A DNA stretch of 64,000 nucleotides from assembly GCA_938010045.1 (NCBI GenBank), contig CALLFZ010000003.1:171015-235014 (forward strand), written 5' to 3'. The stretch is from an uncultured bacterium. Its GTDB lineage: Bacteria; Verrucomicrobiota; Kiritimatiellia; PWTM01. The notes beneath the pieces were generated by a model, which was not told the origin of the DNA, ran no database searches, and saw nothing but the letters and a program-made list of their open reading frames with translations. Made by a program: the position numbers and the translations under genes. Shown piece after piece: positions 8,627-17,876 of this stretch; positions within the stretch are counted from its first letter, which is position 1; each line of letters opens with the position of its first letter.

Positions 8627-9562
8627 GTGCGGATCGTGTTTTTCGGTTCGGGGCAGTTCGCGTGCCCGATTCTCGCCGCGCTGCTCGAGTCCGCCCCGCA
8701 CGAGGTGGTGGGAGTGGTCACACGGCCGGCGCGCCCTGCCGGACGCGGGCGGCGGCCGACCCCATGCCCGGTGAGCGCGATGCTCGGGCCACGGAATGTG
8801 CCGATGCGCACGCCGGAGCGCGTGAACGCGCCGGAGGAGGTGGCCGCGATCGCGGAGTGGCGGCCGGACCTCTTCGTCGTAGCGGACTACGGCGCGCTCC
8901 TGAAGCCCGCGCTGCTCGCGGTGCCGCGCCTCGGAGCGACCAACGTTCACCCATCACTGTTGCCGAAGTACCGTGGCGCGGCCCCGATCGCGTGGGCGAT
9001 CGCGAACGGAGAAACCGAAACGGGTGTGACGATCCAGTTCATGTCCGAGCGGACGGACGCGGGCGACATCATTCTGGCCGAGCGTGAACCGATCACACCG
9101 GAGGATACGGCCGCGACGCTGGAGCCGCGGCTTGCCGCCCTCGGCGCTCAGCTGATGCGCCGGGTGCTCGCGTATTTCGAGCGGCCGCCCGTGCCTCGGA
9201 CGCCGCAGGATGAGGCCGCCGCGACGTATGCACCGAGGCTGAGCAAGGAGGATGGACGCCTGGACTGGGCCCGGCCGGCTGAGGAGTTGCGGAACCGCGT
9301 GCGGGGGTTTTACCCGTGGCCGCGCGCGTTCACGTGGCTGCCGGGCTCCCCACCGCGGCGGCTGCAGGTGTTGGCGGCGGCGGTCGAAGCGGGCGCGGGC
9401 GAGCCGGGCGTCGTGCTGGAGGTCGGAGGCACCGGGCTTCTGGTGGCGACGGGCAACGGCGCGTTGCGGTTGCTGCGCGTTCAGCCGGAGGGGCGCGGTG
9501 AGATGAGCGGAGGAGAATTCGCGCGAGGATGCCGGATGTCGGCGGGCGCGAAGCTCGGATAA
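8627..9562 (+). CDS. fmt: methionyl-tRNA formyltransferase
   Basis: Formylates initiator Met-tRNA using 10-formyl-THF. The N-terminal catalytic domain has VRIVFFGSGQFACPILAAL, PAGRGRRPTPCPV, VADYGALLKP, NVHPSLLPKYRGAAPI (catalytic-loop His and SLLPKYRG) and MSERTDAGDII. The C-terminal tRNA-binding domain starts near RLDWARPAEELRNRVRGFYPWP. GTG 8627 is preferred because it starts the first beta strand and follows a GAGGGG ribosome site; the ATG at 8597 adds ten unconserved residues inside the previous gene. The length of 311 matches the family. No def gene is adjacent. The last 82 bases overlap the end of a convergent gene. Confidence 0.94.
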   Translation: MRIVFFGSGQFACPILAALLESAPHEVVGVVTRPARPAGRGRRPTPCPVSAMLGPRNVPMRTPERVNAPEEVAAIAEWRPDLFVVADYGALLKPALLAVPRLGATNVHPSLLPKYRGAAPIAWAIANGETETGVTIQFMSERTDAGDIILAEREPITPEDTAATLEPRLAALGAQLMRRVLAYFERPPVPRTPQDEAAATYAPRLSKEDGRLDWARPAEELRNRVRGFYPWPRAFTWLPGSPPRRLQVLAAAVEAGAGEPGVVLEVGGTGLLVATGNGALRLLRVQPEGRGEMSGGEFARGCRMSAGAKLG

Positions 9563-12003
9563 CTGGCTGCGCCGGGACTGGGCATCTCGAGCGGTTCGGC
9601 GTTGTCCTCCTCGGGTTCCTCCTCGGCTTCGGAAAACGGCGGGGCGGCCAGGGGGGTGAGCCGTCGCAGCTCCCGCTCGCGCCGCCGTTCGATATCTTCG
9701 GCTTGCCGCCGCAGCGGAACGAGGTCCACGCCGCGCTGTTCGAGTTTGGCGCGGATCGTGTCGTTCGTGGACTCGAGCACCCACGCGCGTGACCAGTAGC
9801 CGATGGCCTCCGCCTCGCGGCCGAGTCGCGCGGCGACGTCGCCGAGGTGGTCGAGCACGGTCGGGTCCTCCTCGGGCAGCGCGGCGAGGGCGCGCCGCAG
9901 TTCCGTTTCCGCCTCGGCGTAGCGGCCCTGCTGGTAATAGATCCAGCCGAGGGTGTCGAGGAAGGCGCCGTTGTTGGGCTGGCGCCGGAGCGCCTCTCGT
10001 ACGTAGTGCAGGGCGGTATCCAACCGTTCGCCGCGTTCGGCCCACATATAGGCGAGGTAATTCCACGCCTCGGCGAGGTCGGGGTTCATTCGCAATGCCG
10101 TTTCGATCCGTTCTTCCGCCTCGGCGCGCCGCCCCATGCGTTCGAGCGCGTTGCCATAGGAGAAGTGGAACTGCTCGGTGAGCAGATCGGCGCCGTTCTC
10201 GATCTGCAGCGCACGGGCCTCGGCTTGGGCAAACATCTCGACGGCGCGCTCGAAGCGTTCGGTCATCAGCGCGTGCACAGCGTGGTACATGGGCACCAGT
10301 GGATCGTCCGGCCACAGCCGGGCGAGTTCGGTGAACGTCGCCTCTGTGGGTTCGTGGTCGCGCAGACGACGCCCGATGTCGTAGGCGAGACGCACAAACA
10401 GATCGACCGCGGTCGGCGGTGGGTCCCAGATTTCGGCGAGGCGGCGCGCGGCGAGGGCGGCGCGGTCCTGATACTGCAGCGCCAGCGCCTGCTCAATTTT
10501 CACGAGCAGCCGGCCGCGTACGTCTTCGGCGGGAAGGCGCGATTCGATCTCCTCATAGGTGCGGAGCGCCTCGGCGAAACGACGGTCGAGCATCAACAGC
10601 GTTGCGCGGGCGCGCAGGAGAGCGGGGTGATCAGGCAAGCGTTGGAGCCCTTCCTCGAGCCTCCGGTGCGCAGTCTCGGCGCGCCCCTCCTCCCAGTCCA
10701 GCGCAGCGAGCCGCACATACGGAGCTGCGTCTGCCGGACCTTCGGCACCCACCAACGCCTCCAGTTCCGTGCGCCCAGCCTCGGTCTGGCCCATCGCGAG
10801 TCGGAGTTCGGCGAGCACATGACGCACGAGACGGCCGACGGCGGGATCCGAGCGCAGGGATTCGAGGCGGCGGATCACATCGTTGGTGTTGCCGTGGGCG
10901 ACGAGGCGTTGCGCGAGCCGCGCGCGGACGGCCATGTCATCTTGCGGCAGCCGTCCGAGGGTCCGCACCGCCTCCTCCACATCTCCGAGCAGGAGCAGGG
11001 CGCGCCCGAGGGTGGCGATCCCGCGCCATGGCGGCGGGTTCTGTTCGGCGAGCGGGCGCAGCAAGGCGGCAGCGCGTTCCTGATCTCGTTTCGCCGCGGC
11101 CGGATCCGCCGCCCGTTCCGCCCTTTGGAGCAAAGCCTCCGCGTGCGATACGGTCCAGCGAGGGTCGCCCTGTGCGCTCATAGTCTCGAGCACGGCGATG
11201 GCCGCATCGGTCTCGTTGCGGGCGAGACGAAGCCGGACCAGTCGGGTCGCGATGTCGGGTTGGCCGGGGTCCCGTCGCCAGAGCGTGTCGAGGATACGCA
11301 GCGCCGCGTCGGGATCCCCCAGCGCCACATACACGTCGGCGGCCATGCGCATCGCCTCCGGTGAGTTGGTGGCGAGGCCGACGATCGAATCGAGCATCGC
11401 GCGGGAATCGTGCGCGAGGGGCGAATTCGTCTCGGCCGTGCGGTATCTCGAGGCGAGGCGACCGGCCGCACGGATCAGCTCCGGCGGCGGCGGTGCGGCG
11501 GCCGCGGTGCGGCGCAACACCGCGAACGCCTCACGAGGCTGATTCTGGTCCGCCCGCAGTTCGGCCAGCAGCGCCGCGAGCTCGGCATCGGCGGGACGGC
11601 GAGCCAATCCGGTTTCGAGCACGCGGGCGCCGTCGTCGTATCGGCCCTGGGTCGCATAGATCACGGCCAGCAGCGTGACGATGTCTCGATGACCCGGATG
11701 CCGGCGCTGGAATTGCTCAAGCGTCGCGAGCGCGGCCGGTACGTCGCGGCGACTCCACTGTAACCGCGCGAGATCCCGGACCGGCGCCGCCGCCGAGGGG
11801 TCAAGTTCAATTGCGCGCCGCAGCCGTTGCTCCGCTTCGATGGGCGCCTCGTTGCCCAGCGCGAGCACGGCTGAACCGTAGGCCGCCAACGCCGCCGGAT
11901 CGGGCTGGCGGAGACCGCTCGGTGGGGAGGCGCACCCGGCGATCCATACAGTCGCCGTCGTCGCGATCGCGCAGATCCACGGCCCCGTGGGAATGGAGCT
12001 CAT
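9481..12003 (-). CDS. TPR-repeat lipoprotein
   Basis: An 840-residue tetratricopeptide-repeat protein. ATG 12003 gives a signal sequence ending in the lipobox WIAGCASPP, so it should be lipid-anchored after export. Many TPR units follow through almost the whole length (for example EAEERIETALRMNPDLAEAWNYLAYMWAERG and ALRRQPNNGAFLDTLGWIYYQQGRYAEAETEL split across the last third). The last 60 or so residues are acidic then Pro/Ser-rich. Such proteins scaffold envelope or polysaccharide complexes; no partner is evident here. It is the last gene of a minus-strand run, 26 bases after the bS22-like gene. Its C-terminal coding region overlaps fmt by 82 bases on the other strand. Confidence 0.85.
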   Translation of the reverse strand: MSSIPTGPWICAIATTATVWIAGCASPPSGLRQPDPAALAAYGSAVLALGNEAPIEAEQRLRRAIELDPSAAAPVRDLARLQWSRRDVPAALATLEQFQRRHPGHRDIVTLLAVIYATQGRYDDGARVLETGLARRPADAELAALLAELRADQNQPREAFAVLRRTAAAAPPPPELIRAAGRLASRYRTAETNSPLAHDSRAMLDSIVGLATNSPEAMRMAADVYVALGDPDAALRILDTLWRRDPGQPDIATRLVRLRLARNETDAAIAVLETMSAQGDPRWTVSHAEALLQRAERAADPAAAKRDQERAAALLRPLAEQNPPPWRGIATLGRALLLLGDVEEAVRTLGRLPQDDMAVRARLAQRLVAHGNTNDVIRRLESLRSDPAVGRLVRHVLAELRLAMGQTEAGRTELEALVGAEGPADAAPYVRLAALDWEEGRAETAHRRLEEGLQRLPDHPALLRARATLLMLDRRFAEALRTYEEIESRLPAEDVRGRLLVKIEQALALQYQDRAALAARRLAEIWDPPPTAVDLFVRLAYDIGRRLRDHEPTEATFTELARLWPDDPLVPMYHAVHALMTERFERAVEMFAQAEARALQIENGADLLTEQFHFSYGNALERMGRRAEAEERIETALRMNPDLAEAWNYLAYMWAERGERLDTALHYVREALRRQPNNGAFLDTLGWIYYQQGRYAEAETELRRALAALPEEDPTVLDHLGDVAARLGREAEAIGYWSRAWVLESTNDTIRAKLEQRGVDLVPLRRQAEDIERRRERELRRLTPLAAPPFSEAEEEPEEDNAEPLEMPSPGAASYPSFAPADIRHPRANSPPLISPRPSG

Positions 12004-12029
12004 CGCCGGCCGGCGGAGCCCAGGCGCGG

Positions 12030-12119
12030 TCAGTTCTTTTTGTGGCGCATGAGACGGCGGCGCTTGCGCTGCTTGTGCTTGTTCATTTTCTTGCGCCGCT
12101 TCTTTTTGATGCTGCCCAT
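12030..12119 (-). CDS. 29-residue bS22/mS38-type (AURKAIP1/COX24) ribosomal protein
   Basis: The 29-residue product begins MGSIKKKRRKKMNKHKQRKR and ends RRLMRHKKN. It is almost entirely Lys/Arg/His and matches the mini-protein family shared by mycobacterial bS22 (MGSVIKKRRKRMxKKKHRK) and the C terminus of mitochondrial mS38/AURKAIP1. These bind the small ribosomal subunit. GAGGA six to nine bases upstream of ATG 12119 supports translation. It sits between hisG (38 bases) and the TPR gene (26 bases) on the same strand. At this length it is easily missed by gene callers. Family recognition is from memory of the motif. Confidence 0.85.
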   Translation of the reverse strand: MGSIKKKRRKKMNKHKQRKRRRLMRHKKN

Positions 12120-12157
12120 GGATTCCTCGTTGCACTCCGGTTCACGCGGATCGCGCC

Positions 12158-13051
12158 TCACGGCACGATCTTGTTCAACCCGATCTCGATAATACCCTCG
12201 GCCCCTGCGGCCTTCAATGCGGGCACCAACTCGCGGACGTCTCGCTCCTCGACGACCGTTTCGACCGAACGCCACTGTTCGTCGCTGAGGCGGCTTACGG
12301 TGGGAGCGTGCAGAGCGGGGAGCCGGCTCAACACCGCATCCAGGCGGTCGGCGGGCACGTTGAGCTTCAGCAGCACGCGGCCCTGGGCGCGGAGCACGCC
12401 TTGCAACAGCATCGCGATCTGCTCGATTTTTCGCCGCTTCCACGGATCGCCCCACGCCGCGCGGTTCGCGATCATCCGCGTGGTGGACTCCAGCACGGTG
12501 TCCACGATCCGCAGACGGTTCGCGCGCAGCGAAGAGCCGCTTTCGGTGAGCTCGACGATGGCATCCACGAGTTCCGGCGCCTTAACCTCCGTGGCGCCCC
12601 AGGAGAACTCGACGTTGGCGTGCACACCGTGGCGTTCGAGATACCGACGAGTGAGGCCGACCGCTTCGGTCGCGATGCGCCGACCCTCCAGATCGCGAAC
12701 GGAGCGGATCGGCGAATCCTCGGGCACGGCCAGCACCCATCGGACCGAGCGGAACCCGCGTTTGGCGTAGCATAGTTCGCACACTTCGATCACGTCGGAG
12801 CCGTTCTCCTGGATCCAGTCGTATCCCGTGATGCCGGCATCCAGATGCCCATGTTCAACGTAGCGGCTAATTTCCTGCGCGCGGATCAGGCGGGCGCTGA
12901 TTTCATCGTCATCGACATGAGGAATGTAGGAGCGCTCCGTCGCGCGGATCGGGAAACCGGCCTTTTCGAACAGCGCGAACGTGGCCTCCTGGAGGCTGCC
13001 TTTCGGCAGCCCGAGCTTCAGCACTCGTCGGGGTTCGTGTTGCTGATTCAT
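12158..13051 (-). CDS. hisG: ATP phosphoribosyltransferase, long form
   Basis: First step of histidine synthesis: condenses ATP and PRPP. The 297-residue length indicates the long HisG form, with two periplasmic-binding-like catalytic domains and a C-terminal PII-like regulatory domain (about residues 215-297) that allows histidine feedback without HisZ. Visible landmarks are [10 protein letters not shown] near the N terminus, [24 protein letters not shown] and the PRPP-binding region [20 protein letters not shown]. The start follows a GGGAGA ribosome site. No other his genes are nearby; its neighbours purN (66 bases upstream) and the bS22-like gene share the strand. Confidence 0.94.
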   Translation of the reverse strand: MNQQHEPRRVLKLGLPKGSLQEATFALFEKAGFPIRATERSYIPHVDDDEISARLIRAQEISRYVEHGHLDAGITGYDWIQENGSDVIEVCELCYAKRGFRSVRWVLAVPEDSPIRSVRDLEGRRIATEAVGLTRRYLERHGVHANVEFSWGATEVKAPELVDAIVELTESGSSLRANRLRIVDTVLESTTRMIANRAAWGDPWKRRKIEQIAMLLQGVLRAQGRVLLKLNVPADRLDAVLSRLPALHAPTVSRLSDEQWRSVETVVEERDVRELVPALKAAGAEGIIEIGLNKIVP

Positions 13052-13117
13052 CGTTGTCTCCCGGCCGTCCCCAGGGGCGCGACCGGCCGCGCAGAGTGCG
13101 CCGCCGTTTCCGGATTG

Positions 13118-13726
13118 TCAAACTCGCCGCACCCGCCGTCCCTCGATCCGTAGCCGTCCGCGGGCGAGAAGGTCGAGCGCCTCCGGGTAGGCGATATGCT
13201 CCTGCTCTTGAATGCGTGCGTGCAGAGTGTCCGGAGTGTCGTCATCCAGCACGGGCACCGTGCGCTGTACGATAATGGGGCCGGTGTCCATGCCCTCGTC
13301 CACAAAGTGCACCGTGCACCCGGTCACGCGCACGCCGTACTCGAGGGCCTGTTGCCACGCCCGCAGACCCGGGAAGGCGGGCAGCAGGGACGGGTGGATG
13401 TTCACAATGCGCCCGGGATAGGCGGAGATGAGGCCGCGCTTGAGCATTCGCATGAAGCCCGCCAGCGCGATCGTGTCGGCGCCGTGCGCGCGCAAGCGCT
13501 CCAGCAATCGTTGCTCCGCCTCGCCCTCCACCTTTGTGCGCCACGGGCCGCAGTCCACGAACTCGGCCGGAAGGCCGGCGCGCCGGGCGCGTTCGAGGAT
13601 GAATGCCTCGGGCACGTCCGAAATCACGCAGACAATCCGCGCCGCGAGACGCCCCTCCTCGATGGCTTCAAAAATCGACTGAAAATTGCTTCCCTTGCCG
13701 GAACCCAGTACAGCCAACGAAAGCAT
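13118..13726 (-). CDS. purN: phosphoribosylglycinamide formyltransferase
   Basis: Transfers a formyl group from 10-formyl-THF to GAR, the third step of purine synthesis. The 202-residue protein shows LAVLGSGKGSNFQSI at the N terminus (phosphate binding), FMRMLKRG, IVNIHPSLLPAFPG (catalytic His-Pro-Ser-Leu-Leu) and the TGCTVHFVDEGMDTGPII segment containing the catalytic Asp. GAGGAGG upstream of ATG 13726 is a strong ribosome site. The gene follows the CpXC gene by 18 bases and precedes hisG. Both purN and HisG act on PRPP-derived metabolism, but the pairing may be incidental. Confidence 0.95.
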   Translation of the reverse strand: MLSLAVLGSGKGSNFQSIFEAIEEGRLAARIVCVISDVPEAFILERARRAGLPAEFVDCGPWRTKVEGEAEQRLLERLRAHGADTIALAGFMRMLKRGLISAYPGRIVNIHPSLLPAFPGLRAWQQALEYGVRVTGCTVHFVDEGMDTGPIIVQRTVPVLDDDTPDTLHARIQEQEHIAYPEALDLLARGRLRIEGRRVRRV

Positions 13727-13744
13727 CAGCGTCCTCCTCTGCTT

Positions 13745-14500
13745 TCACGGCGGTTCATCGTCGTTGGGAGCCGCGACACTGTCGGCACCGTCGCGAAACA
13801 GGTCGGCGGCGTCGGGGCGGGGGCCGGGGAACAACTCCGCGAGCGCCTCGGAGGGCGAGCGCCCGAACAGCTGCTCCACTTGTTCGAATGCGGCGCGAGA
13901 ATAGCGCAGGACGCCCTCCAGCCGCCCCGTCGTGGTGTCTTCCACGACGAAATCCACATCCGTGGGGCTGCCATCCGCCGGCGGGCCGGCAAACCTCAGG
14001 CGGTGGCGAGCCGGATCGAGGCGTTTCGGATTGCGAGACAACACCATGTATTTCACGTATTCAACGAGTCGCTCATCCAAGCCGGCCTCGGCCACAAAGA
14101 TGCGCTCCACGAACTCGCGGCGGTCGAAGGCCAGCAACAGTCGTAGCGGAATGCCGCCAGCGTGCTGCTCAATGTGCGATTCGAGGAGCTTGAACTCCGC
14201 ATGAACGCGCTCAGGTTCACGCGCACCCTCCGGCGCCCACCACACCGCAAACCCCCGACCGGGATCGAGATAGAGGACGGGCTTGTCCACGCGAAACGAG
14301 AGCTCGCACGTCGGGCACTGCACAACGTTGAGCCGGTTACCCATCACCTCGTCGCGCGCCAAGGGCCGGTCGGCGACGTTGACCGAGTCCCAGAGCTCGA
14401 CGTCGAACTCGTCGGAGCAGCGGGGGCAGCGGATCCTATGTGTTCGGCTGGCTGACACAATCCTCAATTCTCGTTCATCGCCGTCCGCCGGCCAAGCCAC
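13745..14500 (-). CDS. CpXC-domain zinc-ribbon-like protein
   Basis: A cytoplasmic protein of up to 251 residues with two Cys pairs, RIRCPRCSDEF and VQCPTCELSF, about 40 residues apart, diagnostic of the CpXC domain and presumably a zinc site. The rest (KLLESHIEQHAGGIPLRLLL and onwards) is of unknown function, with an acidic C-terminal tail. The start is uncertain: GTG 14500 overlaps the preceding lipase-like gene by 26 bases and has no clear ribosome site, while GTG 14458 has a GAGGA spaced very close. Either start leaves both Cys pairs intact. Upstream and downstream genes lie on the same strand at short spacing. Confidence 0.75.
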   Translation of the reverse strand: MAWPADGDERELRIVSASRTHRIRCPRCSDEFDVELWDSVNVADRPLARDEVMGNRLNVVQCPTCELSFRVDKPVLYLDPGRGFAVWWAPEGAREPERVHAEFKLLESHIEQHAGGIPLRLLLAFDRREFVERIFVAEAGLDERLVEYVKYMVLSRNPKRLDPARHRLRFAGPPADGSPTDVDFVVEDTTTGRLEGVLRYSRAAFEQVEQLFGRSPSEALAELFPGPRPDAADLFRDGADSVAAPNDDEPP

Positions 14501-15233
14501 TGGGCAGCGGAGACAAGCTACCCTGGGGAGGGACGCCCCACGAGCCGTTTTGGAGAAAACGGATGGTTCGTCGAATCACCTCTTCATCAAACATGATCCA
14601 CGTGTGCGAGCAAGGAACCGCGACAAATCCCTTCATGCCGGGCACCACGGTCCGCGCGACAGCGACCTTGCCGTCGTCGGGGCCGGGGATCCACGTCGAA
14701 AACCATGGATTCAGGCTCGAACGCCCCGCGATCACGCCCAGCTCGAAACCAACCGGGCCGAGACGGCGCACGATTGAGTCATCCGAAGTGCCAAGGGCGC
14801 CGCCGGCAGGGCCCAGAATACGGCGACCGAAGGCCGAGCTGGCGAGTCGGTCGGCGAGTTCAGAGCCCGCGCTGGGCGGCGCGAGCATCACGACGCGTCC
14901 GATTCGGGCCTCCGGATGGCGCTCGACATAGATGCGCAGCACCACGCCGCCCATCGAGTGTGTGACCGCGTGGACCGGTGAACCACCCGCGGCGGCGGCG
15001 CGGATGACGGGATCGAGCCGCTCGGCAAGGCGCTCCAAGGTCTCCTCGCGCGACGGATATTCGAAGCATATTGTGCGAAAGCCGGATTCTTCGAGCCGCC
15101 GCGCGAACCATCTCATGGAATTGGAGGTGCGGCCGAGCCCGTGGATGAGCACAACGGGCTCGCGCTCCGCCGCCGGCGATGGCGCCGCCCAGAGGAGGGC
15201 CGCCACCACCATCCACCGGTTGGCGCGCTTCAT
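14475..15233 (-). CDS. exported alpha/beta hydrolase, lipase/esterase-like
   Basis: Predicted exported hydrolase of 252 residues. A signal peptide (MKRANRWMVVAALLWAAP ending in Ala) leads into EPVVLIHGLGRTSNSM, the oxyanion HG motif. The nucleophile elbow is THSMGGVVLR and the acid/base partners lie later: the PGPDDGKVAVA region and the HTWIM His. This matches the triacylglycerol lipase/LipA-like group. The substrate, ester or lipid, is not known. It is the first gene of a minus-strand run that includes purN and hisG, and its 3' end overlaps the CpXC gene. An AAGG sequence lies a few bases before the ATG. Confidence 0.83.
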   Translation of the reverse strand: MKRANRWMVVAALLWAAPSPAAEREPVVLIHGLGRTSNSMRWFARRLEESGFRTICFEYPSREETLERLAERLDPVIRAAAAGGSPVHAVTHSMGGVVLRIYVERHPEARIGRVVMLAPPSAGSELADRLASSAFGRRILGPAGGALGTSDDSIVRRLGPVGFELGVIAGRSSLNPWFSTWIPGPDDGKVAVARTVVPGMKGFVAVPCSHTWIMFDEEVIRRTIRFLQNGSWGVPPQGSLSPLPSGLAGGRR

Positions 15234-15679
15234 GTTGCCTTAGTCACTGGCCAAGCAACCCCGCCAGATTGTACACAACTTCGGCGCCGCCCGCGCGAGC
15301 GTTTTGGGATCAAGCTCCCGCGCAACATTGAGCTCCTTGTTCTCGCCAATAGGGGGCGGAGCGCGGATGTGGGCGGATTCGGATGCTCGTGAGGAATCGA
15401 ACGGATCAAACGGGTGAGCGGCCACCCATCTGTCGGGTGGCCACCTGTGGGTGGACAACCGTTGGCGAGATTTATGATGTTCACGGCCTCGGGCTGAATG
15501 CCGAAGTTCGCGAGGCTCAGGGGCGATCCCTCTGAGGACACTGCGGCGCGAGCAGATCCGATTCCGTCGGGGTTGCAAACGCCTCGAGAATGAGGGAGGC
15601 TACTCTGCGAGACTCGTGGCATGGGTGACGGCGGCCGTTTGGGAGTTGAGGTGCGAATCGCACCACGAGGGTCCGATCG
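15234..15679. other. 446-base gene-free divergent spacer
   Basis: Lies between the minus-strand hydrolase and the plus-strand PEP-CTERM gene, so it should hold promoters in both directions. I see no real gene, though frames are open by composition. It contains the perfect inverted repeat listed at 15420-15442. GAGGGT ahead of ATG 15680 serves the PEP-CTERM gene. Confidence 0.6.
15420..15442. promoter_or_regulatory. perfect 8-bp inverted repeat, operator or hairpin
   Basis: GGCCACCC (15420-15427), loop ATCTGTC, GGGTGGCC (15435-15442). A related half site, GGTGG, recurs just downstream. There is no T-run, so it looks less like an intrinsic terminator than a binding site or RNA hairpin in the leader of the PEP-CTERM gene. 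Confidence 0.4.
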
Positions 15680-17722
15680 ATGAAGCGACGAGCGTTCGCC
15701 GAGGTGGGGCTGACTGTGTTCGCGTGGGTGTCGGTCGGGTTGGCCCAGACGACGTACAACTGGGTTTCGCTGAGCGGTGGAACGTATTCGTGGACCGACA
15801 CCGCCAACTGGGACCTTGGGGCCTATCCGAACGGAGCGGGCGACGTCGCGCGGTTCGTCGGCGATTACGTCGTCGCCAACATGACCGTCACGATGCCCCC
15901 GTACGCGGATGTGCCAGGGTTCACCCTGCACGGCCTGGTGTTCAGCGATACGGTCGCGTCGCACGATCTGGTGCTCTCGACGGCGGCTCAGAACCTGAGT
16001 TTTGCCGCTTTGGGCGGCAACAATCCTTACATCTCGAACACCAATCGCTCCTTGACCATCTGGCCAACTGTGACCGTGAATGGCGTGACCGCGAATCTGA
16101 TTCCGCGCGGCTCACAGCTCATGTTTCGCGGGCCCGTCGTCGGGAACGGGACCTTGATCTCGATGGGGACGGCGGGAGTGGAGCTCTTCGGGGCGGCGAA
16201 CTCGAACTTTACGGGCACGATCATCGTCTCCAACGCAGCCGGCGTGGATGCGCGCGGAGGTGCGCCACAATCGTACTGGCTGCTCGGCGACACCAACGGC
16301 GCTACCGAAGTGTACGGGACGGGCTACGTCCGTCTGCTCCGGGATGCGTTCGGCTCGACCGCAATGGCGACGAACGCGGAGCCGGTGCACGTTTACGGTG
16401 TCCATGCGAACGGCTCGGTCCGGTTCTACGCGAACAGCAACGCGTTGTATCTGGGCGCGATCACGCTGCACACCAACGGCGTTATCAACTACAGCTCATG
16501 GTTTTCGAACGCGGACGCGCCCGTGGGCGCGATCCGGCATTTCTACTTCAATGGCGCGATCGTGCAGGATGACATCGGCTACGATCGCAATCTGCACATT
16601 CTGAGGAGCGACGCCACCGCCGCGTCGGGGACCGGCACGTTGACGCGTCTGAGCCACTTCGTGCTGCTGTCGCAGGTCTCCCACGAGGGCTACACCCATA
16701 TTGCCAACGACCGTGACACCGCGCAGACCGGGAGCGACGTCCTGCAGTTCGCCTCGTGGTTGCGGCTGACCAACGGCAACGACCGGCTGCCGACGGGAAC
16801 GACCGTCTATCTAGGCGGCCGTTTGAACGCCGGGACGCCCAGCAGCCCGGTGTGGGTCGGCGGTACTGGTTCGGTCGGCATCCTGCTGCTGGCCGGAGTG
16901 AGCCAGGAGCTGGCGGGACTAATGGCTCATGGCACGGGCACTTTGAACCGCGTCATCAACTACCATCCGACCGACAGCAGCACGCTGACACTGAACATTG
17001 GGAGCGGGGCCAACATCTACAGCGGGTACCTCGGAGGGATTGGGGGCATGTATGGATATCCGGACGATCCCGCCGAGGCAAACAATCTGGATCTCGTGAA
17101 AAAGGGGGCGGGGACGCTGGTGCTGCAGGCGCCATCGAACACCTATGCAGGAACGACCACCGTGGAGGCGGGCACGCTGATTGTGAACGCCGACCAGCGC
17201 AACTCGGGCCTGATCACGGTGCAGAATCTGGCAACGCTGGGTGGCACGGGGCGCGTGGGTGCGGTGAAGGTTCTGACAGGCGGGATTCTCGCGCCGGGCA
17301 TGAGCCCCGGAGTGCTGAGCGCGCACGGCAACGTGACGCTCGAGGGTGGCTCGGTGTTCAGCGTGGAGCTGAACGGGCTGACGCCCGGAACGCAGTACGA
17401 TCAGCTTCATGTGGTTTCGGGTTCGTTGTCGCTGCAGTTGACGGGCGGCGTGCGTCCGGACCTTGGGGTCTCCTTGGGCTTCACGCCGGCGCTGGGGGAC
17501 GTTTTTGACATCGTGACCGGTCTGAGCGGATTCGATCCGTCCTTCGACGGCTATTTCGAAGGCAAGCCTGACCTTTCCACCTTCTCCGTGGGCTCCACGC
17601 AGCTGCAGATTGACTATCAGTCTGACAGGATCCGGCTGACAGTGGTGCCGGAGCCTTCGTCGCTGGGATTGATTGTCGTCGTGGGCGCCGTGGGACTGCT
17701 GCGACGGCGACTGCGCGGCTGA
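15680..17722 (+). CDS. PEP-CTERM protein with autotransporter-type beta repeats
   Basis: A 680-residue exported surface protein. A signal peptide ends near GLAQTTYNW. A Gly/Asn/Ser/Thr-rich beta-helical passenger follows, including an autotransporter-associated beta-strand repeat near residue 475 (LVKKGAGTLVLQAPSNTYAG...). The C terminus (656-680) is a PEP-CTERM sorting signal: VPEPSS, a hydrophobic stretch, then RRRLRG. Such proteins are processed by an exosortase, usually into an exopolysaccharide matrix; no exosortase is in this window. GAGGGT precedes ATG 15680. The following genes encode an NtrB/NtrC-type pair, as seen with PrsK/PrsR in some PEP-CTERM systems. Confidence 0.88.
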   Translation: MKRRAFAEVGLTVFAWVSVGLAQTTYNWVSLSGGTYSWTDTANWDLGAYPNGAGDVARFVGDYVVANMTVTMPPYADVPGFTLHGLVFSDTVASHDLVLSTAAQNLSFAALGGNNPYISNTNRSLTIWPTVTVNGVTANLIPRGSQLMFRGPVVGNGTLISMGTAGVELFGAANSNFTGTIIVSNAAGVDARGGAPQSYWLLGDTNGATEVYGTGYVRLLRDAFGSTAMATNAEPVHVYGVHANGSVRFYANSNALYLGAITLHTNGVINYSSWFSNADAPVGAIRHFYFNGAIVQDDIGYDRNLHILRSDATAASGTGTLTRLSHFVLLSQVSHEGYTHIANDRDTAQTGSDVLQFASWLRLTNGNDRLPTGTTVYLGGRLNAGTPSSPVWVGGTGSVGILLLAGVSQELAGLMAHGTGTLNRVINYHPTDSSTLTLNIGSGANIYSGYLGGIGGMYGYPDDPAEANNLDLVKKGAGTLVLQAPSNTYAGTTTVEAGTLIVNADQRNSGLITVQNLATLGGTGRVGAVKVLTGGILAPGMSPGVLSAHGNVTLEGGSVFSVELNGLTPGTQYDQLHVVSGSLSLQLTGGVRPDLGVSLGFTPALGDVFDIVTGLSGFDPSFDGYFEGKPDLSTFSVGSTQLQIDYQSDRIRLTVVPEPSSLGLIVVVGAVGLLRRRLRG

Positions 17723-17876
17723 ACGGTCGACCGCGGTGGCCCCGCAAGGGCCGGTGGAGCCTCCCGAATCTGCTGGCCCTTCAGCTGTCGGTCTCGATTT
17801 CCCTCTCCGAGCCTGCGATCCCGTGGATGGCCGCTTGCGGGGGTGGGCGGGGCATCCGTATCATCCGGGGCGCCGC

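Noticed and set aside
15616..15640. Possible sigma-54 promoter TGGCATG...GGC before the PEP-CTERM gene
   Set aside because: The downstream GC is one base too far from the GG for the strict -24/-12 spacing, and the T residues before it are missing.
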